Shown here: positions 26,966 to 35,909 of the stretch, piece by piece
Numbering within the stretch: position 1 is the first letter of the stretch
How the letters are laid out: each line of letters begins with the position of its first letter
Source: Pseudocoprococcus catus
GTDB lineage: Bacteria; Bacillota; Clostridia; Lachnospirales; Lachnospiraceae
DNA length: 64,000 nt
Direction: 5' to 3'
Assembly: GCF_019734885.1 (NCBI RefSeq)
Contig: NZ_JAAXCM010000039.1
Location: 1-64,000, forward strand
Translations under genes and position numbers: made by a program
The notes under the pieces: generated by a model
What the model was told of the DNA's origin: nothing
The model's input: the letters and a program-made list of their open reading frames with translations, nothing else
Databases searched by the model: none

Positions 26966-29282
26966 AAATCTGTTCAAGCAGGACAGGGAAAAGTTTGTTG
27001 TGCCGAAGTCGGTACAAAATGTTATCCCGATTAAGACAATCTGGGAGGACGGCATATTTCTTGTAGGCAGGAACAAGTACGCAAAGACCTTTAAGTTTGA
27101 GGATATAAACTATGCCGTGGCAAGCCGTGAGGATAAGGAAGCAATGTTCCTTGAATACTCGGAGCTTCTTAATTCCCTTGACAGCGGTGCGACCACGAAA
27201 ATCACTATCAACAACCGTCGCTTGAACAAAGCTGATTTTGAACAGACCATTTTAATCCCAATGGCTGATGACGGTCTGTATAAGTACCGCAAGGAATACA
27301 ACAAAATGCTTCTGGATAAGGCGACAGGGGCTAATTCCATCGTACAGGATAAGTATGTAACCGTATCTGTCTGCAAGAAGAATATCGAGGAAGCCCGAAA
27401 CTACTTTGCCCGTGTGGGTGCTGACCTTATCGCCCACTTTAACCGTCTGGGGTCGAAGTGTGTGGAACTGGACGCAGGCGACAAGCTACGTATCTTCCAC
27501 GACTTCTACCGTACAGGAGAAGAAACAGCGTTCCACTTCGATATTACCCAGACGATGCGGAAAGGTCACGATTTCAAGGATTTTATCTGCCCTAATACCT
27601 TTGAATTTGAGAGCGACTGCTTCAGAATGGGTGACAGATATGGGCGTGTGATTTTTCTCAGAGAGTATGCGGCATATATCAAGGACAGTATGGTGGCGGA
27701 GCTTTGTGAGTTGAACAGGAATATGATGCTGTCCGTTGACATTATCCCCGTTCCCACAGATGAAGCCGTGCGGGAGGTGGAAAACCGTCTGCTTGGTGTG
27801 GAAACCAATATCACGAATTGGCAGAGGAAGCAGAACCAGAACAACAATTTTTCTGCCGTTATCCCCTATGATTTGGAACAGCAGCGAAAGGAAAGCAAGG
27901 AATTTCTGGACGATTTGACAACCCGTGACCAGAGAATGATGTTTGCCGTGCTGACGATGGTGCATACGGCTGACACCAAAGAGCAGCTCGACAATGATAC
28001 AGAAGCTCTCTTGACTACCGCAAGAAAGCACTTGTGCCAGTTTGCGGTGCTGAAATATCAACAGATGGACGGATTAAATACAGCTCTGCCATTTGGTGTA
28101 CGGAAGATAGATGCCCTGCGTACCCTCACAACAGAGAGCCTTGCAGTGTTTATACCGTTCCGTGTGCAGGAAATTTACCACGAAAACGGTGTGTATTACG
28201 GTCAGAATGTCATCAGCAAAAATATGATTATTGCCAACCGCAGGCAGCTCCTTAACGGCAATTCCTTTATTCTCGGTGTGTCAGGTGCAGGAAAATCTTT
28301 TACCGCAAAGGAAGAAATGACGAATATCATTCTGACCGACCCTAATGCCGATATAATCATCATTGACCCAGAGCGTGAGTATTCCCCGCTTGTGAAAGCA
28401 ATGCAGGGAGAAGTCATTCATATCTCTGCGACAAGTGAAAATCACATCAATGCTATGGATATGAACTCCGATTACGGTGACGGTGCAAACCCTGTCATTC
28501 TGAAATCGGAGTTTATTTTATCCCTTTGCGAACAGCTCATCGGCGGCACGAACTTGGGAGCAAAGCAGAAATCCATTATTGACCGATGTACGGCAAGCGT
28601 GTACCGCTACTATCAGCAGGGCAACTATATGGGAACGCCGCCCACCTTGCAGGACTTCCGTGAGGAGCTGTTAAAACAGAATGAGCCAGAAGCACAGGAA
28701 ATCGCTCTTGCGATTGAGCTGTTTACGGACGGTTCGCTCAACACCTTTGCAAAGCACACGAATGTTGATACTCACAGCCGCCTTATCTGCTATGACATTC
28801 TGGATTTGGGCAAGCAGTTACAGCCTATCGGTATGCTTGTGGTGCTTGACAGCATCTTAAACCGTATCACTCAGAACAGAGCCAAAGGCAGAAATACCTT
28901 TATTTTCATTGACGAAATTTATCTGCTCTTTCAGCACGAATACTCTGCAAACTTCCTCTTTACCCTCTGGAAGCGTGTGCGTAAATACGGTGCGTACTGT
29001 ACGGGTATTACGCAGAATGTAGACGACCTTTTGCAGAGCCATACGGCAAGGACGATGCTTGCTAACAGCGAATTTATCATTATGCTTAACCAAGCATCTA
29101 CGGACAGACTTGAGCTTGCCAAGCTCCTTAATATCTCCGACCTTCAGATGAGTTATATCACGAATGTCGGTGCAGGACAGGGATTACTCAAAGTTGGCAG
29201 CTCCCTTGTGCCGTTTGTAAACAAGTTCCCACGCAATACCGAGCTTTACAAGTTGATGACGACCAAGTTCGGTGAGGTCTAA
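26949..29282 (+). CDS. VirB4-like conjugation ATPase
   Basis: This 777-residue protein powers assembly and function of the type IV secretion channel. Walker A is GVSGAGKS (about residues 443-450) and Walker B FIFIDEIYLLF (about 650-660), with a further GITQNVDDLL segment. The N-terminal half is the CagE/VirB4 domain. ATG 26949 follows AAGGAGG within the prgI tail. No frameshift is seen, so the transfer machinery looks functional. Confidence 0.9.
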   Translation: MLRTLKNLFKQDREKFVVPKSVQNVIPIKTIWEDGIFLVGRNKYAKTFKFEDINYAVASREDKEAMFLEYSELLNSLDSGATTKITINNRRLNKADFEQTILIPMADDGLYKYRKEYNKMLLDKATGANSIVQDKYVTVSVCKKNIEEARNYFARVGADLIAHFNRLGSKCVELDAGDKLRIFHDFYRTGEETAFHFDITQTMRKGHDFKDFICPNTFEFESDCFRMGDRYGRVIFLREYAAYIKDSMVAELCELNRNMMLSVDIIPVPTDEAVREVENRLLGVETNITNWQRKQNQNNNFSAVIPYDLEQQRKESKEFLDDLTTRDQRMMFAVLTMVHTADTKEQLDNDTEALLTTARKHLCQFAVLKYQQMDGLNTALPFGVRKIDALRTLTTESLAVFIPFRVQEIYHENGVYYGQNVISKNMIIANRRQLLNGNSFILGVSGAGKSFTAKEEMTNIILTDPNADIIIIDPEREYSPLVKAMQGEVIHISATSENHINAMDMNSDYGDGANPVILKSEFILSLCEQLIGGTNLGAKQKSIIDRCTASVYRYYQQGNYMGTPPTLQDFREELLKQNEPEAQEIALAIELFTDGSLNTFAKHTNVDTHSRLICYDILDLGKQLQPIGMLVVLDSILNRITQNRAKGRNTFIFIDEIYLLFQHEYSANFLFTLWKRVRKYGAYCTGITQNVDDLLQSHTARTMLANSEFIIMLNQASTDRLELAKLLNISDLQMSYITNVGAGQGLLKVGSSLVPFVNKFPRNTELYKLMTTKFGEV

Positions 29283-29297
29283 GAAAGGAGGTCTTTT

Positions 29298-29711
29298 ATG
29301 GCTGATATTAAATTCCGTGATACGGCTCACCGTGATTTCTTTCTGGAAAATATGATGAAATGCAGAGTGAACGACTGTTATCACAGGGCATTTTTCTATG
29401 TGATGGGTATCGCTTCGGAAACGAGGGCGAACATCAACCAGATGTTCAATTTCAAGGAGGACTGCATCGAGCCAGAGGGTATGCACGGCGGCTGGCAGAC
29501 AAGCGGAACAGTCAAGGTCTGCCATCTTGCTTTTAACCTTTGGAACGGGTATGCAGAGGAAGGGCGGGAACGGCGGGAACGGTATTTCACGCCAGAGGAG
29601 TTGTTTTGCTGTGAGTTTGCTCCCTACTTTATGGAGGGTATCAAGGTCAGATACCCCGAATATTGCAGGGAGCTTCCTGCTCCCAGAAAACAGACGGAAA
29701 TTTCAAGATAA
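29298..29711 (+). CDS. DUF6075-like ICE protein
   Basis: The 137-residue product starts at ATG 29298 after AAAGGAGG. The pattern HRDFF.ENM, CYHRAFFYVMGI, FNFKEDCIEPEG, HGGWQTSGTVKV, LAFNLWNGY and EFAPYF.EGI.VRYPEYC matches what I recall of DUF6075, a conserved protein of Firmicutes ICEs. No function is known. It sits between virB4 and sortase B and probably belongs to the transfer operon. Confidence 0.7.
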   Translation: MADIKFRDTAHRDFFLENMMKCRVNDCYHRAFFYVMGIASETRANINQMFNFKEDCIEPEGMHGGWQTSGTVKVCHLAFNLWNGYAEEGRERRERYFTPEELFCCEFAPYFMEGIKVRYPEYCRELPAPRKQTEISR

Positions 29712-29725
29712 GAAAGGAAAAGCCT

Positions 29726-30499
29726 ATGAAGAATTATAAATCTATTATCTGTGTTGTAGCCGCCGTGTGCCTGTTAGGTACGGCGGCTTTTTGCGGCTTC
29801 CGCATTTATCATTACTATGCAGAGGTGGACGAGCAGACGGAAGCCTTTGAGGAGATTGCCGAGATGGTAGAGCAGGCTCCCACGGATGAAACCGTGCCAG
29901 ACGATGCCCCTGTCAGCGAGGGGGAAGATGTGCTTGCCAAGTATCAGGAATTGTATTTACAGAATGAGGATATGGTCGGTTGGATTTCCATTGCCGGCAC
30001 GACAATCAATTATCCTGTGATGCAGAGCAGGAACAATCCGAATTTTTATCTGAAGCACAATTTTGAAAAAGAGTACAGCGATTTAGGAACGCCTTATGTG
30101 CAGGAGAATTGCGATATTGCTGAAAGTGACAATCTGGTTATCTACGGTCATCACATTAAGGGCGGCAAGATGTTTGGAGCGTTGGAGGATTACAAGTCCA
30201 AGAGCTTTTATGAGGAACACAAGAATATTCAGTTTGATACCCTCACAGAGCAGGCAGAGTATGAAATCGTCGCTGTATTTAAGACTGTGGCGTACAGCTC
30301 TGAGGGCTTCCGATACTACGACTTTGTTGATGCGGAGAATGAGGAAGATTTTAATTCCTATATCGGGAAGTGCAAGGAGCTTGCTTTGTATGATACAGGT
30401 GTGACCGCTGGATACGGCGACAGGCTCATTACCCTTTCCACCTGCGAATACTCCGCACAGAACGGCAGGCTCGTTGTAGTGGCAAAAAAGGTCGGCTGA
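29726..30499 (+). CDS. srtB: Class B sortase
   Basis: The start is ATG 29726 after AAAGGAAA; earlier in-frame codons read through the upstream gene. The product has 257 residues, one N-terminal membrane anchor (about 7-24), and the sortase barrel. The barrel includes NLVIYGHHIKGG (His near 140) and LITLSTCEYS (Cys near 242), followed by a conserved Arg (NGRLVVVAKK). Class B sortases attach proteins to peptidoglycan or assemble surface fibres. The nearby adhesin at 2751 carries TPKTG and is an obvious candidate substrate. Confidence 0.9.
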   Translation: MKNYKSIICVVAAVCLLGTAAFCGFRIYHYYAEVDEQTEAFEEIAEMVEQAPTDETVPDDAPVSEGEDVLAKYQELYLQNEDMVGWISIAGTTINYPVMQSRNNPNFYLKHNFEKEYSDLGTPYVQENCDIAESDNLVIYGHHIKGGKMFGALEDYKSKSFYEEHKNIQFDTLTEQAEYEIVAVFKTVAYSSEGFRYYDFVDAENEEDFNSYIGKCKELALYDTGVTAGYGDRLITLSTCEYSAQNGRLVVVAKKVG

Positions 30500-30534
30500 T
30501 TTGAACGCAAATTCTCTGGGAAAGGAGGTTTTCT

Positions 30535-32310
30535 ATGGCTGATATAAAAACCAGAGATGCGGTCAAAGGTACGATAAAGACCATAGATAAAGCCGCCATA
30601 GCCAGTGAGCGTATGAAGTCTGCCTATGTGGGGATAAAGGAAAAAGCGGAACAGGGATATTACGCTGATGAAAACTCTGCCACAGAATATGCTGCGGACA
30701 GGATTTCTTTTGCGGCAGACCGTGCAAAGGACGAAGGTGTCCACCAGTTCAATAAGCAGGGGCAAAAGGCAGTCAAGACAACGCAGGAGAATATCGGTAA
30801 GGCAAAAGATAAAATAACCGATTTCAAGCAAAGTCGGGCTGTCAAAGCCGTAGAACAGAAAGCAGCACAGAATATGTCAGAACAACACGGCTTGCAGATC
30901 CGTCACGGGGCTGCAAGCCGTTCCTCTGCCCCCGATGTTTCTCAGACAGCAAAATCGCAGTTGATAAAGACCCGACAGCAGGGGCAAAAAATGATTAAGA
31001 GCACAGCCCGAAATGCAGAAAAAGCGGTGAAAACAACTGCTAAGGGAACAGTCAAGACTACCGAAAAGGGAATTAAAACCGCACAGGCAACTTCTAAGGC
31101 GGCAATCAAAACGACGGAAACCTCGGTAAAAACGGCACATGCAGCGGCAAAGGCTTCTGCGAAAACTGCCCAAAAGGCAGCACAGGCGGCAAAAGCCACC
31201 GCAAAGGCAACCGCTGAAGCAACAAAAGCTACGGTCAGAGCCACTATAGTTGCGGTCAAGGCGATTATTGCAGGAACAAAGGCTCTGATTTCCGCTTTAA
31301 TCGCAGGCGGCTGGATTGCCGTCGTGATTATCTTGATTGTTGTCCTACTCGGATGTGCCGTGTCCTTATTTGGGGGAGGAAGCGAAAGCACTTCCTATAC
31401 CCTCGTCAGTGTGGAGGTGGAAGCCTACACGCCGTTGATACAGAAATACGCTAAGCAGTACGGCATCCCCGAATATGTGGAGCTTATCAAGGCGGTGATG
31501 ATGCAGGAGTCTGGCGGGCGTGGGCTTGACCCCATGCAGGCGGCGGAGGGCAGCTTTAACACAAGGTATCCCCATGAGCCGAACGGGATACAAGACCCAG
31601 AGTATTCCATCCAGTGCGGCGTGCAGGAGCTGAAAGCCGCCCTTATCTCTGCCGAGGTGGAAAACCCGATTGACATGGAGCGTATCAAGCTCGCCTTGCA
31701 GGGCTATAACTTCGGCAATGGGTATATCTCATGGGCGAAAACCAGCTACGGCGGTTATTCCTACACCAATGCGGTAGAGTTTTCCACCATGCAGGCACAG
31801 CGGTTAGGGTGGGAAAAATACGGCGACACACAGTACCCCGCCCATGTGTTACGCTATTATCCGTATGGACGGGCGTTCACAAGCGGCAGCAACCAAGCCA
31901 TTGTAGAGGTCGCTTTGACACAGCTCGGAAATGAGGGCGGTCAGCCTTATTGGAGTTGGTATGGCTTTGATGGGCGTGTAGAATGGTGTGCCTGCTTCGT
32001 ATCGTGGTGTGCCGACCAGTGTGGTTATATCGAAAGCGGGATTATCCCGAAATTCGCAGGCTGCGTGGACGGCTCAAATTGGTTTAAGGGTAACGGACAA
32101 TGGCAAGACAGAAACTACGAGCCGCAGGCAGGCGATATTATTTTCTTTGATTGGGAAGGCGACGGAGAAACCGACCATGTAGGCATTGTGGAGAAATGCG
32201 AAAACGGTGTCGTTTACACCGTGGAGGGTAATTCTGGCGATGCTTGCAGACAAAAGCAATATACGGTTGGAAGCAGCTCCATCTATGGTTACGGTGTTCC
32301 TGCCTATTAA
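30535..32310 (+). CDS. Lysozyme-like/NlpC-P60 conjugation cell-wall hydrolase
   Basis: This 591-residue bifunctional hydrolase has an Ala/Lys/Thr-rich helical repeat region (about 130-245) and one transmembrane helix (about 258-282). A lysozyme/transglycosylase domain follows with a VMMQESGGRG motif (Glu near 323). The C-terminal NlpC/P60 domain has its Cys in EWCACFVSWC (about 483-492) and His in DHVGIVEK (about 546). It resembles CwlT/Tn916 Orf14-type enzymes that open peptidoglycan for the transfer channel. It is the last gene of the conjugation block before a bidirectional terminator. Confidence 0.9.
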   Translation: MADIKTRDAVKGTIKTIDKAAIASERMKSAYVGIKEKAEQGYYADENSATEYAADRISFAADRAKDEGVHQFNKQGQKAVKTTQENIGKAKDKITDFKQSRAVKAVEQKAAQNMSEQHGLQIRHGAASRSSAPDVSQTAKSQLIKTRQQGQKMIKSTARNAEKAVKTTAKGTVKTTEKGIKTAQATSKAAIKTTETSVKTAHAAAKASAKTAQKAAQAAKATAKATAEATKATVRATIVAVKAIIAGTKALISALIAGGWIAVVIILIVVLLGCAVSLFGGGSESTSYTLVSVEVEAYTPLIQKYAKQYGIPEYVELIKAVMMQESGGRGLDPMQAAEGSFNTRYPHEPNGIQDPEYSIQCGVQELKAALISAEVENPIDMERIKLALQGYNFGNGYISWAKTSYGGYSYTNAVEFSTMQAQRLGWEKYGDTQYPAHVLRYYPYGRAFTSGSNQAIVEVALTQLGNEGGQPYWSWYGFDGRVEWCACFVSWCADQCGYIESGIIPKFAGCVDGSNWFKGNGQWQDRNYEPQAGDIIFFDWEGDGETDHVGIVEKCENGVVYTVEGNSGDACRQKQYTVGSSSIYGYGVPAY

Positions 32311-32315
32311 AAATG

Positions 32316-32358
32316 GGCAAAAGAAAAACCAGAGGTTTATTCCTCTGGCTCTTTTGCC
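32316..32358. terminator. Bidirectional terminator between convergent genes
   Basis: GGCAAAAGA, CCAGAGG (32329-32335), CCTCTGG (32342-32348) and CTTTTGCC build a long stem shared by the hydrolase gene and the minus-strand XRE gene; the last codons of the latter lie in the stem. Confidence 0.7.
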
Positions 32359-32696
32359 TTACATAGTCCGCTGACAGTTGCTTCAACTATGGACAGCTCT
32401 TTATCGTTTAGTTTGTCGAGTTCTGCGTCTAAGCGTCTGCGGACGGAACTTCTTTTGACCTCATTATCTGGGAATATGTATTCATCAACCGATACACCGA
32501 ACATTGTCACAAGCTGAATGAGCAGCTCCAGACTTGGTTTTTGTCCCTCATTTTCAATCGCTTGAAGATGTCTTGGGTCATAATCTACAATACGAGCAAG
32601 CTGCTCTCTGGTCGTACCTTTTGCTGTCCTTGCTTTCTTGATTGCCTGTCCTATCGGTGTAAAATCGAAGTCAAAATCATTGTTTCTTGTGTCCAT
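32337..32696 (-). CDS. XRE-family repressor-like regulator
   Basis: The start is ATG at 32696 after GGTGGTGAG; 40 upstream in-frame residues lack a ribosome site. The 119-residue protein has a helix-turn-helix at about 17-70 (IGQAIKKARTAKG, TREQLARIVDYDPRHLQAIEN) followed by LLIQLVTMFGVSVDEYIF, a typical XRE layout, and a short C-terminal helix. It is transcribed away from the excisionase-like gene, with divergent promoters in between. This resembles an ICE control switch. Its operator is not identified. Confidence 0.85.
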   Translation of the reverse strand: MDTRNNDFDFDFTPIGQAIKKARTAKGTTREQLARIVDYDPRHLQAIENEGQKPSLELLIQLVTMFGVSVDEYIFPDNEVKRSSVRRRLDAELDKLNDKELSIVEATVSGLCKAKEPEE

Positions 32697-32833
32697 AAAC
32701 TCACCACCTTGTATCTGCAAAATGCTACTATTATATTTTACAGAAATGTGAGTTCTTATAGAACGATTTGAAATCTCTGATATTAGGATATAAAATCTCT
32801 TATTACAAGCGGTCAAAGTTCATAATTGCACAC

Positions 32834-32862
32834 TTGATACTGTTCGTTCAAACGGCTATAAT
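32834..32862 (+). promoter_or_regulatory. Sigma-A promoter of the excisionase-like gene
   Basis: TTGATA (32834-32839), 17 bases, TATAAT (32857-32862). A minus-strand TATAAT (complement of 32730-32735) probably serves the XRE gene. Confidence 0.65.
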
Positions 32863-32890
32863 ATATACAGTACACCTTAGGAGGTCAGAT

Positions 32891-33070
32891 ATGTTTGAAT
32901 ATATGACAGCACAGGAAGCCGCTGAAAAGTGGAACGTATCGTTAAGATGGGTACAAAGACTTTGTAAAGGAAACCGTATTGAGGGGGTTATGAATATTAA
33001 CCGTGTGTGGCTTATTCCGAAAAATGCTGAAAAGCCTGCTGATGCAAGAAAAAAGTTGATGAAAAATTGA
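32891..33070 (+). CDS. Small helix-turn-helix protein, excisionase-like
   Basis: ATG 32891 follows GGAGG and gives 59 residues. The core MTAQEAAEKWNVSLRWVQRLCKGNRIEG is a MerR/excisionase-type winged helix, followed by a wing strand VMNINRVWLIPKNAEKPADAR. Proteins of this type either direct excision or activate cargo genes. It lies 37 bases before a response regulator, so it may be the first gene of the resistance-type cargo operon. A role in excision is less certain because it is far from the integrase. Confidence 0.7.
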   Translation: MFEYMTAQEAAEKWNVSLRWVQRLCKGNRIEGVMNINRVWLIPKNAEKPADARKKLMKN

Positions 33071-33107
33071 AAATTTTTCGTTAGTGTTTATTATGGAGGT
33101 GTTATAT

Positions 33108-33782
33108 GTGAGGTACAGGATTTTAATTTCCGATGATGAAGTTGATATAGTTGAAATGCTTACAGGATTTTTTAGAAGCAAGGGCTATGAGGTCTTTTCT
33201 GCTTATAATGGAGTAGAAACCCTCAAATTAGCAGAATTACAACCAGATATAATCTTATTAGATATAAATATGCCGAAGCTTGATGGGATGGAAGTCTGCA
33301 AGAAAATTAGGGATTATGTTTCTTGCCCTATACTCTTTTTAACTGCCCGTATTGAAGAAAATGATAAGGTACAAGGATTTTCCGTAGGTGGTGATGATTA
33401 TATTGTTAAGCCGTTTTCTCTTGTTGAACTTGAAGCCAGAGTGCAAGCACATTTAAGAAGAGAAGAACGACATCAAACGAATACAAAAGTTAAGTTTTCA
33501 GGAGAACTTTTAATTGACTACTCTGAAAGAACTGTTTATATACAGAACCAACCTATTGGTCTTGTAAAAAAAGAATTTGACATTGTTGAGTTATTATCTC
33601 AAAACGCAGGACAAGTTTTTGATAAAGAGAGAATTTATGAAAGAGTTTGGGGATATGACAGTGAGGGAGATAGTAGTGTTGTTGCCGAGCATATTCGCAG
33701 AATACGAACAAAAATTGCAGCATACACAAATAAATCTTATATTGAAACAGTTTGGGGGTGTGGATATAAGTGGATAAGATAA
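33108..33782 (+). CDS. OmpR/PhoB-family response regulator (VanR-like)
   Basis: The start is GTG 33108, nine bases after GGAGG. The protein has 224 residues. The receiver domain has ILISDDE at its start, phosphoacceptor Asp52 in LLDINMP, and LTARIEENDKV...GGDDYIVKPF with the conserved Lys. The C-terminal winged helix (about 130-224) ends in YIETVWGCGYKWIR. It overlaps the kinase gene by 13 bases and probably controls the ABC transporter just downstream. Confidence 0.9.
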   Translation: MRYRILISDDEVDIVEMLTGFFRSKGYEVFSAYNGVETLKLAELQPDIILLDINMPKLDGMEVCKKIRDYVSCPILFLTARIEENDKVQGFSVGGDDYIVKPFSLVELEARVQAHLRREERHQTNTKVKFSGELLIDYSERTVYIQNQPIGLVKKEFDIVELLSQNAGQVFDKERIYERVWGYDSEGDSSVVAEHIRRIRTKIAAYTNKSYIETVWGCGYKWIR

Positions 33783-34945
33783 AGAAAATGTGGTGTAACC
33801 TGTCATTGCGAAAAAGTATAATACTTTATATCTCAGCGTTTGTAATTCTTGCCATTCTATTAAGTGCAGGAACAGCTACTTTGTGCAATAATGCTACAAA
33901 AACGATTGAAAGCAAATATCCCCCAACAGGAGAAAAATATTATTTAACAAATGAAAATGGAGAAAGACTCGGTGATGGCAATTATATTGGAGTTGCACCT
34001 GTTGCAATGTCTGAAAAAGACCAACGGTTACTTTCAATATGTGAAGTTGCCCCAATAATTGCAACTCCGATTTATTCAGCGTTATGTATTATTACGGCGA
34101 CCTTGTTATTCTATAGAAACAAGTTAAAAAAACCGCTTACAGAATTAAAAGCCGCTTCTGAAATGATTTCTAATAATAATTTAAACTTCTCAATTAAATA
34201 TGACAGCAAAGATGAATTAGGAGAATTGTGTTCATCATTTGAAACAATGCGTTTTACCCTTGCTAATAATTTCTCTGAAATGTGGCGGCAAATGGAAGAA
34301 CGAAAACAACTTAATGCTGCTTTTGCTCACGATTTACGTACTCCACTTACCGTATTAAAAGGGTATAATGAAATTTTACAGTCCAACCATGACCCAATAA
34401 CCAAAAGCACCGCTGTAACAATGGGAAAACATATTTTCCGTTTGGAAAGATATGTTGATAGTATGAGCCACTTGCGTCGTTTAGAAGATGCTCAACCCAT
34501 AAGTGACAAGTCTAATATAAGCGGTTATGTGACCGCAATAGCTGATAGTGCAAGAATTTTGTGTGAGCAAAGTGGAAAAACTCTTTCTATTCAAAATAAC
34601 ATTTCCGATATTCCTATTGGCATTGATTATACTTTTGTTTCACAAGTTAATAATAATTTGATTTCAAATGCAATCCGATACGCAACATCAAAGGTAAACA
34701 TCACTTACACAAGTAATAATGATGGCTTTTATCTCTCTGTTTCAGACAATGGATGTGGCTTTTCAAAAAATATTTTAAGCAAAGCAACCAATCCATATTT
34801 TACGGAAGAAGAAAATCACTCTGAGCATTTCGGACTTGGGCTGTATATCTGTAAAATTTTATGTGAACATCACGGTGGTTATCTGAAAATTGAAAATTGC
34901 TCAATCGGAGCAAAAGTGACTGCTTTTTTCAAATCTCTCGATTAG
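33770..34945 (+). CDS. Membrane sensor histidine kinase
   Basis: The 391-residue kinase has two transmembrane helices (about 17-37 and 93-117) around a short extracellular loop, then a HAMP region. The H box is AAFAHDLRTPLT (His near 187). The N box is QVNNNLISNAIRYA, and the G boxes include DNGCGFS and HFGLGLYICK. It is paired with the overlapping response regulator. The short external loop and ABC neighbour suit sensing of peptide antibiotics or transporter flux, as in Bce-like or lantibiotic systems; the signal is inference. Confidence 0.88.
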   Translation: MDKIKKMWCNLSLRKSIILYISAFVILAILLSAGTATLCNNATKTIESKYPPTGEKYYLTNENGERLGDGNYIGVAPVAMSEKDQRLLSICEVAPIIATPIYSALCIITATLLFYRNKLKKPLTELKAASEMISNNNLNFSIKYDSKDELGELCSSFETMRFTLANNFSEMWRQMEERKQLNAAFAHDLRTPLTVLKGYNEILQSNHDPITKSTAVTMGKHIFRLERYVDSMSHLRRLEDAQPISDKSNISGYVTAIADSARILCEQSGKTLSIQNNISDIPIGIDYTFVSQVNNNLISNAIRYATSKVNITYTSNNDGFYLSVSDNGCGFSKNILSKATNPYFTEEENHSEHFGLGLYICKILCEHHGGYLKIENCSIGAKVTAFFKSLD

Positions 34946-34972
34946 TAGATAAAAAGTAGAAAATTGCATTCT

Positions 34973-35008
34973 ATACTCTCTATGTAAACACATGGAGAGT
35001 ATTTTTTT
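34973..35008 (+). terminator. Terminator/attenuator before the ABC genes
   Basis: ATACTCTC (34973-34980) pairs with GAGAGTAT (34995-35002), followed by six T residues. It separates the kinase from the transporter and could allow independent control. Confidence 0.7.
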
Positions 35009-35036
35009 GCTCCCTAAGACGAAAGGAGTTTTTGAT

Positions 35037-35909
35037 ATGGAACTTAAAGCAATTCAACTAACAAAGCAATATGGCTCAAAAACAGCCGTAAACCATTTGA
35101 ACCTCTCATTATCAAATGGCGTTTACGGTTTGCTTGGTGCAAATGGTGCGGGAAAAACTACCCTTATGCGGTTACTCTGCGATATTCAGACACCGACCTC
35201 TGGGAAAATTACTTTGGATGGGAAAAACATATCTGTACTCGGAGAGAAGTACCGTAATTTATTGGGATATTTACCGCAACAGTTTGGATATTATCCAGAC
35301 TTTACAGCTTGGGATTTCCTTATGTATGTTGCGGCATTAAAAGGACTGAGTGAAAAACAAGCTCATAAGAAAGCAACAGAATTGTTGGAAGCTGTTGATT
35401 TAGCAGAGAAAAGAAACCTCAAAATCAAAACTTTCTCTGGTGGTATGAAACAACGTTTAGGTATTGCACAGGCGATGTTGAATAATCCACGCATCTTAAT
35501 TTTAGATGAGCCGACAGCAGGTCTTGACCCAAAAGAGCGTGTCCGTTTTCGTAATCTGATTAGTGCATTTTCTAAAGATAGAATAGTTATTCTCTCTACG
35601 CACATTGTTTCTGATGTCGAGTTTATTGCTGAGGACATTATTATGATGAAAGACGGTCAGATTCTCCATTTTGGAAAAACGCAGGAAATTACCACAGAAA
35701 TTGACGGACAGGTATGGGAATGTACAGTTCCGACCAGTCGTGCGGAGCAATATTCTGAAACTCTGAATATAAGCAATTTGCGAAACATTGAAAATAATTG
35801 TACGGTTCTGCGTGTGATTTCTGAACAGTCGCCTATGGAAAATGCGATAAAGGTAGAACCTACATTAGAGGATTTGTATCTATTCTATTTTAAAGGAGTG
35901 AACGAATAA
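35037..35909 (+). CDS. ABC transporter ATPase
   Basis: The start is ATG 35037, seven bases after AAAGGAG. The 290-residue subunit has Walker A GANGAGKT (34-41), signature FSGGMKQR (about 131-138), Walker B ILILDEPTAGLDP (about 153-165), and a C-terminal extension typical of drug or peptide exporters. It overlaps the permease by one base. The pair lies downstream of a two-component system, the common arrangement for antimicrobial-peptide resistance. The substrate is not predictable from sequence. Confidence 0.88.
   Translation: MELKAIQLTKQYGSKTAVNHLNLSLSNGVYGLLGANGAGKTTLMRLLCDIQTPTSGKITLDGKNISVLGEKYRNLLGYLPQQFGYYPDFTAWDFLMYVAALKGLSEKQAHKKATELLEAVDLAEKRNLKIKTFSGGMKQRLGIAQAMLNNPRILILDEPTAGLDPKERVRFRNLISAFSKDRIVILSTHIVSDVEFIAEDIIMMKDGQILHFGKTQEITTEIDGQVWECTVPTSRAEQYSETLNISNLRNIENNCTVLRVISEQSPMENAIKVEPTLEDLYLFYFKGVNE

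Noticed and set aside
30877-31391. Minus-strand frames opposite the hydrolase repeat region
   Set aside because: They are mirror readings of the Ala/Lys/Thr-rich repeats of the NlpC/P60 hydrolase.
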